Positions 47,142 through 56,217 are shown, counted from the first letter of the stretch. The stretch: DNA of 64,000 bases from JAWOLE01 sp963815655 (GCA_963815655.1 CAWFHK010000001.1:1-64000); one strand, 5' to 3'. Program-made: numbers and translations. Notes: generated from the sequence alone by a model not told the origin.

Positions 47142-48239
47142 ATGATCGCCGGCCGGGCAACTCTCGAAGGAACGGCGCGGTTCGAGCAGGGCTCCTCGGC
47201 GGCCACGGGCCACTTCCGTTCGGCCCTGGGTGTCACCCTCTCCTCGATCGGGCTCGGGACCTACCTGGGGAGCGAGGACTCGGCGACCGACCGGGGGTAC
47301 GAGGAGTCCGTGGGGGTGGCGCTCCGCTGCGGCGTCAACGTCTTCGATTCCGCGATCAATTACAGGGGGCAGAGGAGCGAGCGGGCGATCGGGCGCGCTC
47401 TGGCCCGCGCCATCCGGGAGGGCGGCGCCGCCCGCGACGAGGTCTTCGTCTCGACCAAGGGGGGCTACCTTCCTCACGACACGGAGGACCCGCGAGACCC
47501 TCGCCGCTACATTCTCGAGACCTTCGTCGAGTCCGGCCTCGCGCCCCGAAGTGAGATCGCTCAGGGGGGCCATTGCATGGCGCCGGGTTATCTGCGCGAC
47601 CAGATCGACCGCAGCCGGGAGAACCTGGGGCTCGAGACGATCGACCTCTACTACCTTCACAACATCGAGGCGCAGCGGACGTCTGCCGACGCGGCGACCT
47701 TCCGGCGGCGCCTGCGGCTCGCCGCCGAGGTCCTCGAGGAGGCCGCGTCGCAAGGAAAGATCGGCTCCTGGGGGCTCGCGACCTGGGACGGCCTGCGCGT
47801 TCCGCCCGAGCATCCGGAACACCTCTCGCTCGATTCCACTCTCGAAATCGCCCGCGAGGCGGGCGGCGAAAGGCACCACTTCGCCGCCGTCCAGATGCCG
47901 CTCAACCTCGCGATGGCGCAGGCCCTGGCGTACTCGTCGCAGGAGGCGGAAGGGGGAAGGGTTCCGGTCCTCTCCGCCGCGGCGGCTCTCGGCCTCGCGG
48001 TCTTCGGCTCCGCGTCGCTTCTGCAGGGCCGGCTCTCGGCGGACCTGCCCGAGGAGATCGTCGAGGCTTTTCCCGAGGCCCTCTCCGGCAGCCAGAGGGC
48101 GCTCCAGTTCTCGCGCTCCGCTCCGGGGATGACCGCGAGCCTCGTCGGCGTGTCCGACCCTGCTCACGCGCGTGACAACTTCGCGCTGTCGGCCGTCGAG
48201 CCGGCCGAACCCGCCCGGGTTTTGGCGCTTTTCGGCTGA
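47142..48239 (+). CDS. aldo/keto reductase
   Basis: The 365-residue protein has the AKR tetrad: Asp in NVFDSAINY, Tyr in the same motif, Lys in VSTKGG and His in YYLHNIE. GLGTYLGS near the N-terminus is the usual first strand. It has an unusually long insert after the Lys strand (about 105-145, with HDTEDPRDPRRY). It is predicted to be NADPH-dependent. The substrate is unknown. Confidence 0.87.
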   Translation: MIAGRATLEGTARFEQGSSAATGHFRSALGVTLSSIGLGTYLGSEDSATDRGYEESVGVALRCGVNVFDSAINYRGQRSERAIGRALARAIREGGAARDEVFVSTKGGYLPHDTEDPRDPRRYILETFVESGLAPRSEIAQGGHCMAPGYLRDQIDRSRENLGLETIDLYYLHNIEAQRTSADAATFRRRLRLAAEVLEEAASQGKIGSWGLATWDGLRVPPEHPEHLSLDSTLEIAREAGGERHHFAAVQMPLNLAMAQALAYSSQEAEGGRVPVLSAAAALGLAVFGSASLLQGRLSADLPEEIVEAFPEALSGSQRALQFSRSAPGMTASLVGVSDPAHARDNFALSAVEPAEPARVLALFG

Positions 48240-48370
48240 GGAAGCCGCTTTCGCGATTCCGGGTCCTTTTTCCGACCCCGAACGATTTTCCTTCCATTTG
48301 ACCCGATCTCGGCTAGAATGGCGCTTTCCCGCCCGGACATCGTGTCAGCGCGGCGGGCGTTTGGGAGTTC

Positions 48371-49654
48371 ATGTCCGAAGACCCCTTGTCATCGCAGGAT
48401 TCCGGGTCCGCTTCCGTTCAGGTGGAAGCTCCTTCCCCGGGTGAAGGACCCGGGCGGCCTCATCGCCGGCGCCGCCGCCGCCGCCGCCGCGGGGGAGGGC
48501 GCCCCCCCTCTTCGAACGGCGTCTCGGAGCGCCTGGACGACCTCCCCGTCACCGGCCCGGAGCGGCCTGTCGAAGGGGTCCTGTTTCTTCCTCCGCGCGA
48601 CAACGCGCCGGGAGTCCTCGTGTCGGCCAAGAGCAATTACCTTCCGACGCCGGGAGATCCCCTCGCCCCGCGCGACCTGATCACCCGAGAAGGCCTTGAA
48701 GCGGGCGCGATGATCACGGGGATCGGGGTCGAGGGGGGCCGGCCGGTCCTGAAACGGGTCGAGAAGGTCGAAGGGCTGGAGCCAGCGGCGTTCCGCCAGC
48801 GTCCGGCTTTCAACGAGCTGGTCTCGATCGATCCGCACGATCACCTGCAGCTTGAGACCGAGCCGGAGGAGATGTGCGGCCGCGTCGTGGACCTGCTCGC
48901 CCCGATCGGGCGCGGACAGCGCTGCCTGATCGTGGCTCCTCCGAAGGCGGGGAAGACGACGTTGCTCAAGCGGATGGCGCACGCGGTGTCGGTCAACGAC
49001 CCGGACGTCTATGTCATCGTGCTTCTGATCGACGAGCGCCCGGAGGAGATCACCGATTTCCGGCGCAGCGTTCGCGGCGAGGTGATCGCGTCCTCCGCCG
49101 ACCTCTCGGCCGAGAACCACATCGCGGTGGCCGAGATCGTCGCCGAAAGGGCGCGCCGCCTCGTTGAATGCGGCAAGCACGCCATCATCTTCCTCGACTC
49201 GATCACGCGGATGGCCCGGGCCTACAACCACATGCAGAAGGGGGGCGGCAAGATCATGTCGGGCGGCATCGACGCCCGTACGATGGAGAAGCCGCGCCGG
49301 TTCTTCGGCGCCGCCAGGAACGCCGAGGGGGGCGGGTCCCTGACCATCATCGCGACGGCGCTCGTGGACACGGGATCGCGGATGGACGAGATCATCTTCC
49401 AGGAGTTCAAGGGCACCGGCAACACGGAGCTCGTCCTGGACCGGGACCTCTTCAACCGCCGGATCTTCCCCTGCATCAACATCCCCCAGTCGGGCACGCG
49501 CAAGGAAGAGAAGCTCTACGCCCCGGAAGAGCTGCCCAAGATCGTCAAGCTCAGGCGCGCCTTGGCGGCGGTGGACAAGATCCAGGCCATGGAGCTCGTG
49601 CTCGGCCGCCTCTCCAAGTTCCGCACGAACGCCGACTTCCTCAAGAGCTTCTAG
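48371..49654 (+). CDS. rho: transcription termination factor Rho
   Basis: The 427-residue protein has the RNA-binding fold (LVSAKSNYLPTPGD; Q-loop region after 165) and the ATPase motor: Walker A APPKAGKTTLLKR, Walker B HAIIFLDSITR, and the R-loop GGGKIMSGGIDARTMEKPRRFFGAARN. The N-terminal helical domain of E. coli Rho is replaced by a 50-residue low-complexity region with nine consecutive Arg residues (33-41). Rho acts as a hexameric helicase ending untranslated transcripts. The ATG has GGGAG upstream. Confidence 0.95.
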   Translation: MSEDPLSSQDSGSASVQVEAPSPGEGPGRPHRRRRRRRRRGGGRPPSSNGVSERLDDLPVTGPERPVEGVLFLPPRDNAPGVLVSAKSNYLPTPGDPLAPRDLITREGLEAGAMITGIGVEGGRPVLKRVEKVEGLEPAAFRQRPAFNELVSIDPHDHLQLETEPEEMCGRVVDLLAPIGRGQRCLIVAPPKAGKTTLLKRMAHAVSVNDPDVYVIVLLIDERPEEITDFRRSVRGEVIASSADLSAENHIAVAEIVAERARRLVECGKHAIIFLDSITRMARAYNHMQKGGGKIMSGGIDARTMEKPRRFFGAARNAEGGGSLTIIATALVDTGSRMDEIIFQEFKGTGNTELVLDRDLFNRRIFPCINIPQSGTRKEEKLYAPEELPKIVKLRRALAAVDKIQAMELVLGRLSKFRTNADFLKSF

Positions 49655-49722
49655 CGCCGCTTCGCTCTCGCGAAGCGACACCTACCGTCAGCCACCCAAC
49701 TGAGTTAGCCTAAAGTCGGAGG

Positions 49723-52194
49723 GTGATGATTCCCGATCCATCGAGTCCCGAGGTGCGCGAGGCTCTCGAAGAGCTGCAGCTCTACCTCTCCGACATCCTT
49801 CCTCCTCTGGTCGTCGCCGACGCCTTCAAAGTTCTGATGGGACAGCCGGCGAGCCTGTCGGCCTCCCACATCCAGAAGTGGACGTCCGGGCAGTTCCGAG
49901 CCGGCTCGCCGATCAGGCTCTCGGACTACATCTTCTACGCCGTGAAGAAGGTCTTCCTGATCGGCGAGTTCCGGCTCGTGCCGCTCGGGCCGTTCGACAA
50001 GTACCTCGGTGAGCTCAAGAAGCTGGTGCTCGACTTCTGTCCCGAGGAGGAGCGCGAAGGTCTTCGAGCGAACCTGGCGCGGATCGCCGAGAGCACCGGC
50101 GCGCTGACCGCCTCGGTGGACGCGCTGATCCGAGGGCAGTCGGGAGTTCCCGAGCCGGGGTCGTCGGCGCGCGCCGGGCCGCCCTTCACCCCCGAGGAAC
50201 TTCGCAGCCTCCGCCGTTTTTCGCTGCTCCTCGAGAGACTCGGGCGGCAGGTTCCCGGCGTCGGGGTCTTGGAACCGGACGGGGCGCCCGTCACGCTCGC
50301 CCAGGTCATCGCCGCCGCGGCCCGCAGCTCGCGCGATCCCCAGGAGCTCGAACAGAACCTCGACAGGCTGCGCGAGATCGGCCTGGAGATCGAAACGGCG
50401 GACATCTTCCGCGCGCTCGCCAAGAGCCTTCCGGGCTGGGTCCCTCCGGAACTGCCGCCGCCCCCCGCCGAGGACGACTCCGAGCAGGGCGAGCCGGCGC
50501 CTCCGCCGGAGAGCGGTGCCGTCGACGCCATGCACCGCATCGTCGTCCAGGCAGAGAATCCCGCGCAGGTCGCGCATCGCTTCCACGAGATGGTCAAGGC
50601 GGCGGTCGAGCGGTTCAACGAGGGGGCACTTCCCCAGGCCGTCACGATGCTGGAGCTCGCCGACCGCATCGCCAAAGAGGAGTGCGTGGACGCCGGCATG
50701 GTCGAGTCCGTCCGGTTGAAGGGGGACGAAACCCTGGACCTCGAGCGCCTCCGGACCTATGCCGAGGCGCAGCAGGATCACGCGCTGTTGCGGCGGGTCC
50801 TGAGTTTCTTCACGGCGACCAGCCCGAAGGGGTTGATGACCGAACTCTTGCGGGAGATGAAGCGGGAGCGCCGCAAGCTGATCCTCCAACTGCTCGAGGT
50901 GCACGGTCCCGCGGCGCGCCACGAGGCGCTCGGACGGCTCCGATCCGCCTTCGGCCAGGGGGAGGGGGACGAGAAGTGGTTTTTCCGGCGCAACCTTCTT
51001 TACCTGCTGCGCCGGATCCCGCCGGCGCGGGACGTCCCCTCCGACGAAGACCTCGACACCGCGGTGCGGCACGCCGTTCTCCGGTTTCCCGCTCCGCTCG
51101 TGAAGGAGGCCGTGGCGAACCTGGGGCAGTTGCGGCACGAGAGGGCCGAGGTCGCGCTCCTGACCCTGCTCGATGACCTGGAGAAAATGCTGCTCAAGCC
51201 CACGGAGTCCGCCTACGACCCCCGCGAGGTCCGCCTCATTCTCGACCGGGTCGTGGCGGCGCTCGCGCGGTTCGGATCCGCGAAGGCGCGCCGCGCCGTC
51301 ATGGAGCACGGACTGAAAAAGAAGGGGGAGCTGGGGGATACGATGGCGCGGCTCTCCGAGCTCGCCGGACAGGACCTCTCGACCGACCCGGAGGTCGTGG
51401 AGCGCCTCCTGGCCGCCCTGAAAGCCAATGCGCCATACAAGGTTCTCGGCATCGTCCTCCACTCCAACGACCAGAACGCCAAGCACCTGATCGAGGCTCT
51501 CTCGACGACGCCCGCCCCGGCGGTGCGGGAGGCCCTCGAGGGTCTCGCCGGGAAATTTCCGAACCTGGAGGTGGGGAAGGCGGCGTCGCGGGCCCTCGCG
51601 ACCCTGGACGGCAGCGTCCAGATACCCGAGATTCCGTTCGACACTCGATCCGGCGAGCTCGAGTTCTTCGGCTTGCCCGGGCTGATCCAGGACCTGGCGG
51701 AATCCGGCTTGTCCGGATCGGTTTCTCTCAAGGACAAGGCGGGAGAAATCGCGGGGGAAGTCGTCCTGTCGGAAGGCAAGATGAAGAGCTGCCAGGCGCG
51801 GGGACTGACCGGCGAAGAGGCCTTCTACCAGCTGATCGAAAGGCCGTTCGCGGGCTCATTCTTCTTCCAGAGGCGGACGTCCGAAGAGTTGGGCGAGCAG
51901 CCTCCCGGCTCTCACACCGAGGTCCTGCCTCTCTGCCTGGAAGGCATGCGTCGTTACGACGAGCTCCAGCAGGCGGCCGCGCTCGTGCCGGACGATCAGA
52001 AACTCGAGCCGACGGAGGTCCGGCCCGAACACCATCCCGATGAGCTCGACGGCATGTTCGTCAACGGGCTCTGGAAACTGGCTTCCGGCGGCGCGACTCC
52101 CCTCGAATGCGAAGCCGCCCTGAAGGCCGATGCGTACCGGATCCGCCGCCAGCTCGCCCACTGGATCGAGACAGGCGCGCTCGCCCCCGCCTGA
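49723..52194 (+). CDS. DUF4388 domain protein
   Basis: The 823-residue cytoplasmic protein is mostly helical, with HEAT-like repeats in the middle (about 370-620) and a C-terminal DUF4388 module (GELEFFGLPGLIQDLAESG near 645, then LSEGKMKSCQARG and GEEAFYQLI). DUF4388 proteins are often linked to two-component or gliding functions. It starts at GTG 49723 or ATG 49726, next to a GGAGGG site. It lies 68 bp after rho and may share its transcript. The role is unknown. Confidence 0.75.
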   Translation: MMIPDPSSPEVREALEELQLYLSDILPPLVVADAFKVLMGQPASLSASHIQKWTSGQFRAGSPIRLSDYIFYAVKKVFLIGEFRLVPLGPFDKYLGELKKLVLDFCPEEEREGLRANLARIAESTGALTASVDALIRGQSGVPEPGSSARAGPPFTPEELRSLRRFSLLLERLGRQVPGVGVLEPDGAPVTLAQVIAAAARSSRDPQELEQNLDRLREIGLEIETADIFRALAKSLPGWVPPELPPPPAEDDSEQGEPAPPPESGAVDAMHRIVVQAENPAQVAHRFHEMVKAAVERFNEGALPQAVTMLELADRIAKEECVDAGMVESVRLKGDETLDLERLRTYAEAQQDHALLRRVLSFFTATSPKGLMTELLREMKRERRKLILQLLEVHGPAARHEALGRLRSAFGQGEGDEKWFFRRNLLYLLRRIPPARDVPSDEDLDTAVRHAVLRFPAPLVKEAVANLGQLRHERAEVALLTLLDDLEKMLLKPTESAYDPREVRLILDRVVAALARFGSAKARRAVMEHGLKKKGELGDTMARLSELAGQDLSTDPEVVERLLAALKANAPYKVLGIVLHSNDQNAKHLIEALSTTPAPAVREALEGLAGKFPNLEVGKAASRALATLDGSVQIPEIPFDTRSGELEFFGLPGLIQDLAESGLSGSVSLKDKAGEIAGEVVLSEGKMKSCQARGLTGEEAFYQLIERPFAGSFFFQRRTSEELGEQPPGSHTEVLPLCLEGMRRYDELQQAAALVPDDQKLEPTEVRPEHHPDELDGMFVNGLWKLASGGATPLECEAALKADAYRIRRQLAHWIETGALAPA

Positions 52195-52198
52195 AGAG

Positions 52199-52262
52199 GT
52201 TTCAAGTTTCAGGTTTCAGGGTGATCGCTTCCTCTTGAAACCTGAAACCTGAAACCTGAAAC
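52199..52262. repeat. heptad hairpin element, GTTTCAG family
   Basis: Three units GTTTCAA, GTTTCAG and GTTTCAG (52199-52219) face TTGAAAC and three CTGAAAC units (52235-52262) over a 15-bp loop. It begins 4 bp after the DUF4388 stop and ends 10 bp before the helicase stop, between convergent genes, where it could serve as a two-way terminator. Confidence 0.87.
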
Positions 52263-52272
52263 CGTACTCCCT

Positions 52273-53616
52273 TTAGCGGCGACGGCTCTTTCTCTTGGTG
52301 CGTCCGTACTTGTCGGGATCGTCCGCCGCCGGCGGCGCGATGGGGATGCGGACGCGCGCGATCTCGCCGCGGCGGCCGGGCTGACGAAACGGGGGCCGGC
52401 GGGCCGCGTGCGCGCGCGGGGCGGAGGCGGCGGGCCCCTTGCGGAAGAGATCCTCGGAAGGCCACTCGACGGGGATCTCGCGGCCGATCAGCTTCTGGAT
52501 CGCGTCCAGCGAGAAGACATAGTCGTCGCACGCCAGGGAGACGGCGGCGCCCTGGGCGCCGGCGCGCCCCGTCCGGCCGATGCGGTGAACGTAGTCCTCG
52601 GCGTCCTGGGGCAGGTCGTAGTTGATGACGTGCGAGACCCCTTCGATGTGAAGCCCTCGGGAAGCGACGTCGGTCGCGACGAGCACCGCGAGGCGCCCCT
52701 CCTTGAATTCGTTCAGGATCTTCACGCGCCGGTCCTGGGGGACGTTTCCGGCCAGGGCACGCGTCGGATAGCCGTTGGCCGAAAGGCCGCGGACGAGCTC
52801 CACGGCGGTCGAGCGGCGGTTAACGAAGATCAGAACGCGTTTGCCGCCTTCGCGTTCGAGGAATCCGAGCAGGAACCGGAACTTCTCGCTCGAAGAGACG
52901 TGGTACAGCACCTCGGTGATCCCGTGCGCGCCCACCCGTTCCGGCTCGACCTCCACCTTCTCGGCGTTGTTGGTGTGCTCGTAGGCGAGCTCCATCACGC
53001 GCACCGAGAGCGTTGCCGAAAAGAGCATCGTCTGGCGGCGGTGGTAGGGGGGGCAGCGTCGGAGGATCCGGCGAAGGTCCCGGATGAAACCCATGTCGAA
53101 CATCCGGTCGGCCTCGTCGATGACGAGGATCTCGACCTCCGCGAAGGTCGTGGCCCTCTGGTGCTCGTAATCGATGAGCCGCCCGGGCGTCCCGACGAGG
53201 AGGTCCGGCGCCTGGCGCAACGCGTCCCGCTGGCGGCGATAGTCCATCCCGCCGAAAACCGCCAGGGTCTTCAACCCCGTGTGGCGTCCGAGCTTCTCGG
53301 CGTCGTCGCGGATCTGGATGACAAGCTCCCGGGTGGGAGCCACGACGAGCGCCCGCGGGCCTCGGCCGGGTCCAGGCCGGGGCTGCCGGAGGAGCCGCGT
53401 GAAAATCGTGATGAGGAAGGCGGCGGTCTTTCCGGTGCCCGTCTGGGCCTGCCCCGCGACATCGCGCCCGGCAAGGCTGATCGGCAGGGTCTTGGCCTGG
53501 ATGGGGGTCGCGAAAACGAACCCGGCCTCCGAGATGCCGAGCCGCACCTGCTCGGGGAGGTCGTAGGCGGCGAGCGGAGTGGTTGTGAGGTGGTGCCCCG
53601 GATCGGCGGAAGTCAT
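52273..53616 (-). CDS. DEAD-box RNA helicase
   Basis: The protein (447 residues) has all helicase motifs: Q motif GFVFATPIQ, AQTGTGKTAAF, APTRELVIQ, TPGRL, DEADRMFD, SAT, then VNRRSTA, ATDVASRG and HRIGRTGRAG. The C-terminal tail is basic (KYGRTKRKSRRR). It is RhlB/RhlE-like and probably acts in RNA turnover or ribosome assembly. ATG 53616 is used; an in-frame GTG two codons earlier is possible. Confidence 0.93.
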   Translation of the reverse strand: MTSADPGHHLTTTPLAAYDLPEQVRLGISEAGFVFATPIQAKTLPISLAGRDVAGQAQTGTGKTAAFLITIFTRLLRQPRPGPGRGPRALVVAPTRELVIQIRDDAEKLGRHTGLKTLAVFGGMDYRRQRDALRQAPDLLVGTPGRLIDYEHQRATTFAEVEILVIDEADRMFDMGFIRDLRRILRRCPPYHRRQTMLFSATLSVRVMELAYEHTNNAEKVEVEPERVGAHGITEVLYHVSSSEKFRFLLGFLEREGGKRVLIFVNRRSTAVELVRGLSANGYPTRALAGNVPQDRRVKILNEFKEGRLAVLVATDVASRGLHIEGVSHVINYDLPQDAEDYVHRIGRTGRAGAQGAAVSLACDDYVFSLDAIQKLIGREIPVEWPSEDLFRKGPAASAPRAHAARRPPFRQPGRRGEIARVRIPIAPPAADDPDKYGRTKRKSRRR

Positions 53617-53679
53617 AGACACAAAAAGAGTTTACCAAAATCGCGAATCGAGGGCCTCGCCCTTGACGTCGATTTCCGA

Positions 53680-54285
53680 TTACCGGTTTCTGATTTCCGG
53701 CCCGTCAAGGGCGTGTCCCCAATCGTCGAGCAGCGGTTTCCCGGTCGCCCGCGCGAGCGCTATCCCTATGAGCCTCTTGTCTTTGGGTCCCGCGGCTCCC
53801 GCCACGGGCTGGAGCGTGCCTCCCACCCGCGCGGCCAGCCGCTTGACCGCCCAGGTCCACCACGGGGGAAGCGGAAGGTACGTCTCCCGCCAGGACTCCA
53901 GGTCGGCCAGCTCGATCTGGCGGATCCGTGTCTTTTCGAAGGCGGCGGTCGCGATGGTGACGGTCTCCGGTCCCACGGCAATGATCTCCTCCGAGAAGGC
54001 GAGAGCCGTGAGCCCGATGAAGGCGAGCGGCGTCGAGACCGCGATGGCCCCCGTCAGGGCCACGAGCACTCCCAGCGGCAGGTCGGCGAACTCGCCTCGT
54101 CTCAGTCCGGACTCCCAGGCCTCTCCCAGGTGCGCCGCTCCATAGAGGGTTGCGGCCAGCACCACCCCGGAAGCAGCCGCCAGGCGGGCGCGGCCCCCCC
54201 GGGTGCGGGCGAGCGGCAGGATCTCGATCCGAAGACCGCCGGACGAGGCGAGGATCCGAACGCGCCCCTCATCTCGATTCGACAC
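53680..54285 (-). CDS. small membrane protein of unknown function
   Basis: The 201-residue protein has two hydrophobic segments (about 32-50 and 63-92) and then a soluble part resembling a bacterial PH-like domain (VGPETVTIATAAFEKTRIRQ). The GTG start at 54285 is a guess from length and promoter position; no Shine-Dalgarno sequence is clear. It is divergent from the histone-like gene. I do not recognise the family. Confidence 0.6.
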   Translation of the reverse strand: MSNRDEGRVRILASSGGLRIEILPLARTRGGRARLAAASGVVLAATLYGAAHLGEAWESGLRRGEFADLPLGVLVALTGAIAVSTPLAFIGLTALAFSEEIIAVGPETVTIATAAFEKTRIRQIELADLESWRETYLPLPPWWTWAVKRLAARVGGTLQPVAGAAGPKDKRLIGIALARATGKPLLDDWGHALDGPEIRNR

Positions 54286-54341
54286 GGAGGCAATTGTATG
54301 ATCGAGGCTCCGGCGCGGCCGGGCAAGAGAAGGAGTCGAGA

Positions 54342-54890
54342 GTGGCGAAAAAGAAAAAGAAACCGGCGAAGAAGGCTGCGCGCGGCGGAGCGCGCAAGGG
54401 CGCGAAGAGGGGCGCGAAGAAGGCGACGGCGCGCGTGAAGCGGACTCCGAAGAAGAAGGCGGCGGGGCGGGCCGGCGCGGCGAGGAAGACATCCGCCCGG
54501 AAGACCGGAGGCAAGAAGGCGGTCAAGGCCGTTGCGAAGAAGGCCGCGAAGAAGGCGGCGGGGCGGGCCGGCGCGGCGAGGAAGACATCCGCCCGGAAGA
54601 CCGGAGGCAAGAAGGCGGTCAAGGCCGTTGCGAAGAAGGCCGCGAAGAAGGCCGCGAAGAAACCCGCGAAGAAACCCGCTGCCCGCAGACCCAAGGCAAG
54701 CCCGCCGGCCCCTCCCGCCGCCGCCGAGAAGCCCGTCGAGGCCGGCTGGAAGGCCGACGAGCCGCTCGAAACGGGACTCGACGTATCCGAAGAGCGCGAA
54801 GCCGAGCGGCTCGCGAGGGAGGCCGCGGAGGAAGCCGAAGAAGGAGACGTTCCCGAAACGGCGGTTCCCGAGGAAGACGCCGAGTGGTAG
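54342..54890 (+). CDS. histone H1-like Lys/Ala-rich protein
   Basis: The 182-residue protein opens with AKKKKKPAKKAARGG and is Lys/Ala/Arg-rich for the first 125 residues, like bacterial H1-like (Hc1/AlgP) proteins. The last 55 residues are acidic (EEREAERLAREAAEEAEEGD). An exact 96-bp (32-residue) segment is tandemly repeated at 54455-54646. It probably binds DNA or RNA electrostatically. GTG 54342 has GAAGGAG upstream. Confidence 0.82.
   Translation: MAKKKKKPAKKAARGGARKGAKRGAKKATARVKRTPKKKAAGRAGAARKTSARKTGGKKAVKAVAKKAAKKAAGRAGAARKTSARKTGGKKAVKAVAKKAAKKAAKKPAKKPAARRPKASPPAPPAAAEKPVEAGWKADEPLETGLDVSEEREAERLAREAAEEAEEGDVPETAVPEEDAEW
54455..54646. repeat. two tandem copies of a 96-bp coding repeat
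   Basis: 54455-54550 and 54551-54646 are identical in the stretches compared and keep the reading frame. The repeat encodes a 32-residue basic unit, so copy number would change tail length without frameshift. Confidence 0.85.
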
Positions 54891-54941
54891 GATAGAAGAA
54901 CAACGGAACTCATTGCCGGACTCTTGTCCGGCTGTCCGACG

Positions 54942-54974
54942 AGAAGGTCCCGAGGAATCGGGACCTTCTGATTT
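54942..54974 (+). terminator. terminator of the histone-like gene
   Basis: A perfect 12-bp stem AGAAGGTCCCGA/TCGGGACCTTCT (54942-54953 with 54958-54969) with a GGAA loop is followed by GATTT. It lies between convergent genes and could work for both. Confidence 0.7.
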
Positions 54975-55380
54975 ATCGGGAGCGGTCGGGACCGGTCGGA
55001 ATCGGGATCGGCCGGCGGTTCTCGTCGAGATTCACGAACGTGACTTCCGCACCCGTCACCTTGACGCATTCCCGGCCCCCCTCGTCGCGCTGCGCCTGGA
55101 CTTCGACGCCGATCGTGATCGAGGTGTTGCCGATCCGGACGAGGCGCGTGTAGAAGGAGACGAGATCTCCGACATACACGGGCTCGTGGAAGACGACCTC
55201 GCGCATCGCGACCGTCACGACGAAGGAGGCGCCACGGCGTTTGGCTTCCACCGCCGCCGCCTGGTCGATGTAAGACAGGATCACGCCGCCGAAGATCGTT
55301 CCGTGGGCGTTGGTGTCCTTGGGCATCATGACGACGCGGATCGAGGGTTCGCGAGGCTCGTCAGAGGGCGGCGGCATCAT
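54973..55380 (-). CDS. acyl-CoA thioesterase, hotdog fold
   Basis: The 135-residue protein matches the YciA/BACH family: MPKDTNAHGTIFGGVILSYID at 19-39, with the catalytic Asn and Asp region, then EVVFHEPVYVGDLVSFY. It should hydrolyse acyl-CoA esters. The ATG has GGGAGGAAC upstream. The C-terminus is short compared with typical family members but complete. Confidence 0.9.
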   Translation of the reverse strand: MMPPPSDEPREPSIRVVMMPKDTNAHGTIFGGVILSYIDQAAAVEAKRRGASFVVTVAMREVVFHEPVYVGDLVSFYTRLVRIGNTSITIGVEVQAQRDEGGRECVKVTGAEVTFVNLDENRRPIPIPTGPDRSR

Positions 55381-55395
55381 GTTCCTCCCTTCGAG

Positions 55396-55483
55396 GTTTC
55401 AGGTTTCAGGTTTCAGGTTTCAGGTTTCAGGTTTCAAGTTTCAGGAGCCGGGAACGTGGAAGCTGAAACCTGAAACCTGAAAC
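55396..55483. repeat. heptad hairpin element, GTTTCAG family, longest copy
   Basis: Seven tandem units (five GTTTCAG, one GTTTCAA, one GTTTCAG, 55396-55444) face three CTGAAAC units (55463-55483) across 18 bp. The right arm abuts the stop codon of the next gene (TGA, 55484-55486 on the minus strand). Unequal arms show that units are gained or lost independently. Confidence 0.9.
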
Positions 55484-55876
55484 TCATTCGGGTCTGGCGG
55501 AAGTGGGGATCTTCGGAGGGCCGTAGGCGATCGAAACGCGGGCGACGATGCCGTCCGTCAGGTTCACGGTCATCGTGCCGTCGGCGTAGTAGTAGGTCCA
55601 GATCTCGTGCGTCGAGCTGCCCTCGGTCCCGAAGGAGAAGGAAGGGCGCCCGATCGCCTCCACGACGCGCCGGCCCGTGTCTCCCGTCTCGATCTTGCCG
55701 CGCTCCCGGGTCAGGCCGCCCGGCAACACGCGGGAGCCGACGGCCGTCAAGGCTTCCGCCTGGCGGAAGAGCCTGTTCTCCCACCAGCGGGGCAGCCAGA
55801 GCGCCGCGGCCAGGAGGACGAGCATCAGCAACAGGGCGACGATGAGACGGGGCCTCGGGCCTCTCTCCTCGCTCAT
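55484..55876 (-). CDS. membrane-anchored small protein of unknown function
   Basis: The 130-residue protein has one N-terminal helix (LIVALLLMLVLLAAALWL, 16-33) followed by a small periplasmic domain with GRPSFSFGTEGSSTHEIW and TMTVNLTDGIVARVS strands, resembling SmpA/OmlA-like lipoprotein folds. It overlaps the upstream gene by ATGA. The function is unknown. Confidence 0.7.
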   Translation of the reverse strand: MSEERGPRPRLIVALLLMLVLLAAALWLPRWWENRLFRQAEALTAVGSRVLPGGLTRERGKIETGDTGRRVVEAIGRPSFSFGTEGSSTHEIWTYYYADGTMTVNLTDGIVARVSIAYGPPKIPTSARPE

Positions 55877-56217
55877 CGAGCCGGCCCGGCCGCTCCGAAC
55901 TCGAAGAGCACCGCGAGCTCGAGGGTCTCCGCTTCGCGGGCCAGCGCCCGCGACGACTCGTTGGGCGATCCGGCCGCCTGGCGCACGACCTCGGCGATCG
56001 CGCCCCGCGCCGCCAGGACGTGCTCCCGCCGCTTGTCGGGGCCCTCCGACAGCGCTCCGGCGACGTGGGCGGGAACGGCCACGGCGGCCCTTCGCAGCCG
56101 GTTGGCGGCGTCGGGCGAGTCCCGCTTGACGCGCTCGGCGAGCGCGTAGGCGCCCCGGGTCAGGGCCATCGCGCTCTCCCACAGGGGATGGTTCTTGTAG
56201 GCCGGACGGTCGGACAT
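55873..56217 (-). CDS. four-helix-bundle protein (23S IVS-protein family)
   Basis: The 114-residue protein has NHPLWESAMALTRGAYALAERVK-like first helix (split here as NHPLWESAMALTRGAY at 9-24), SPDAANRLRRAAVAVPAHVA with the family's RRA-x-x-VPAN/H turn, and EGPDKRREHVLAARG. The family includes proteins encoded inside 23S rRNA intervening sequences and also free-standing genes. Here it is chromosomal and coupled to the next gene. The function is unknown. Confidence 0.72.
   Translation of the reverse strand: MSDRPAYKNHPLWESAMALTRGAYALAERVKRDSPDAANRLRRAAVAVPAHVAGALSEGPDKRREHVLAARGAIAEVVRQAAGSPNESSRALAREAETLELAVLFEFGAAGPAR

Noticed and set aside
48285..48325. A promoter for rho formed by TTGACC and TAGAAT
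   Set aside because: The spacing is only about 10 bp, too short for a sigma-70 promoter.
54150..54341. An upstream extension of the histone-like protein
   Set aside because: The GTG at 54342 has a good ribosome site, and the upstream frame overlaps the divergent gene without family features.
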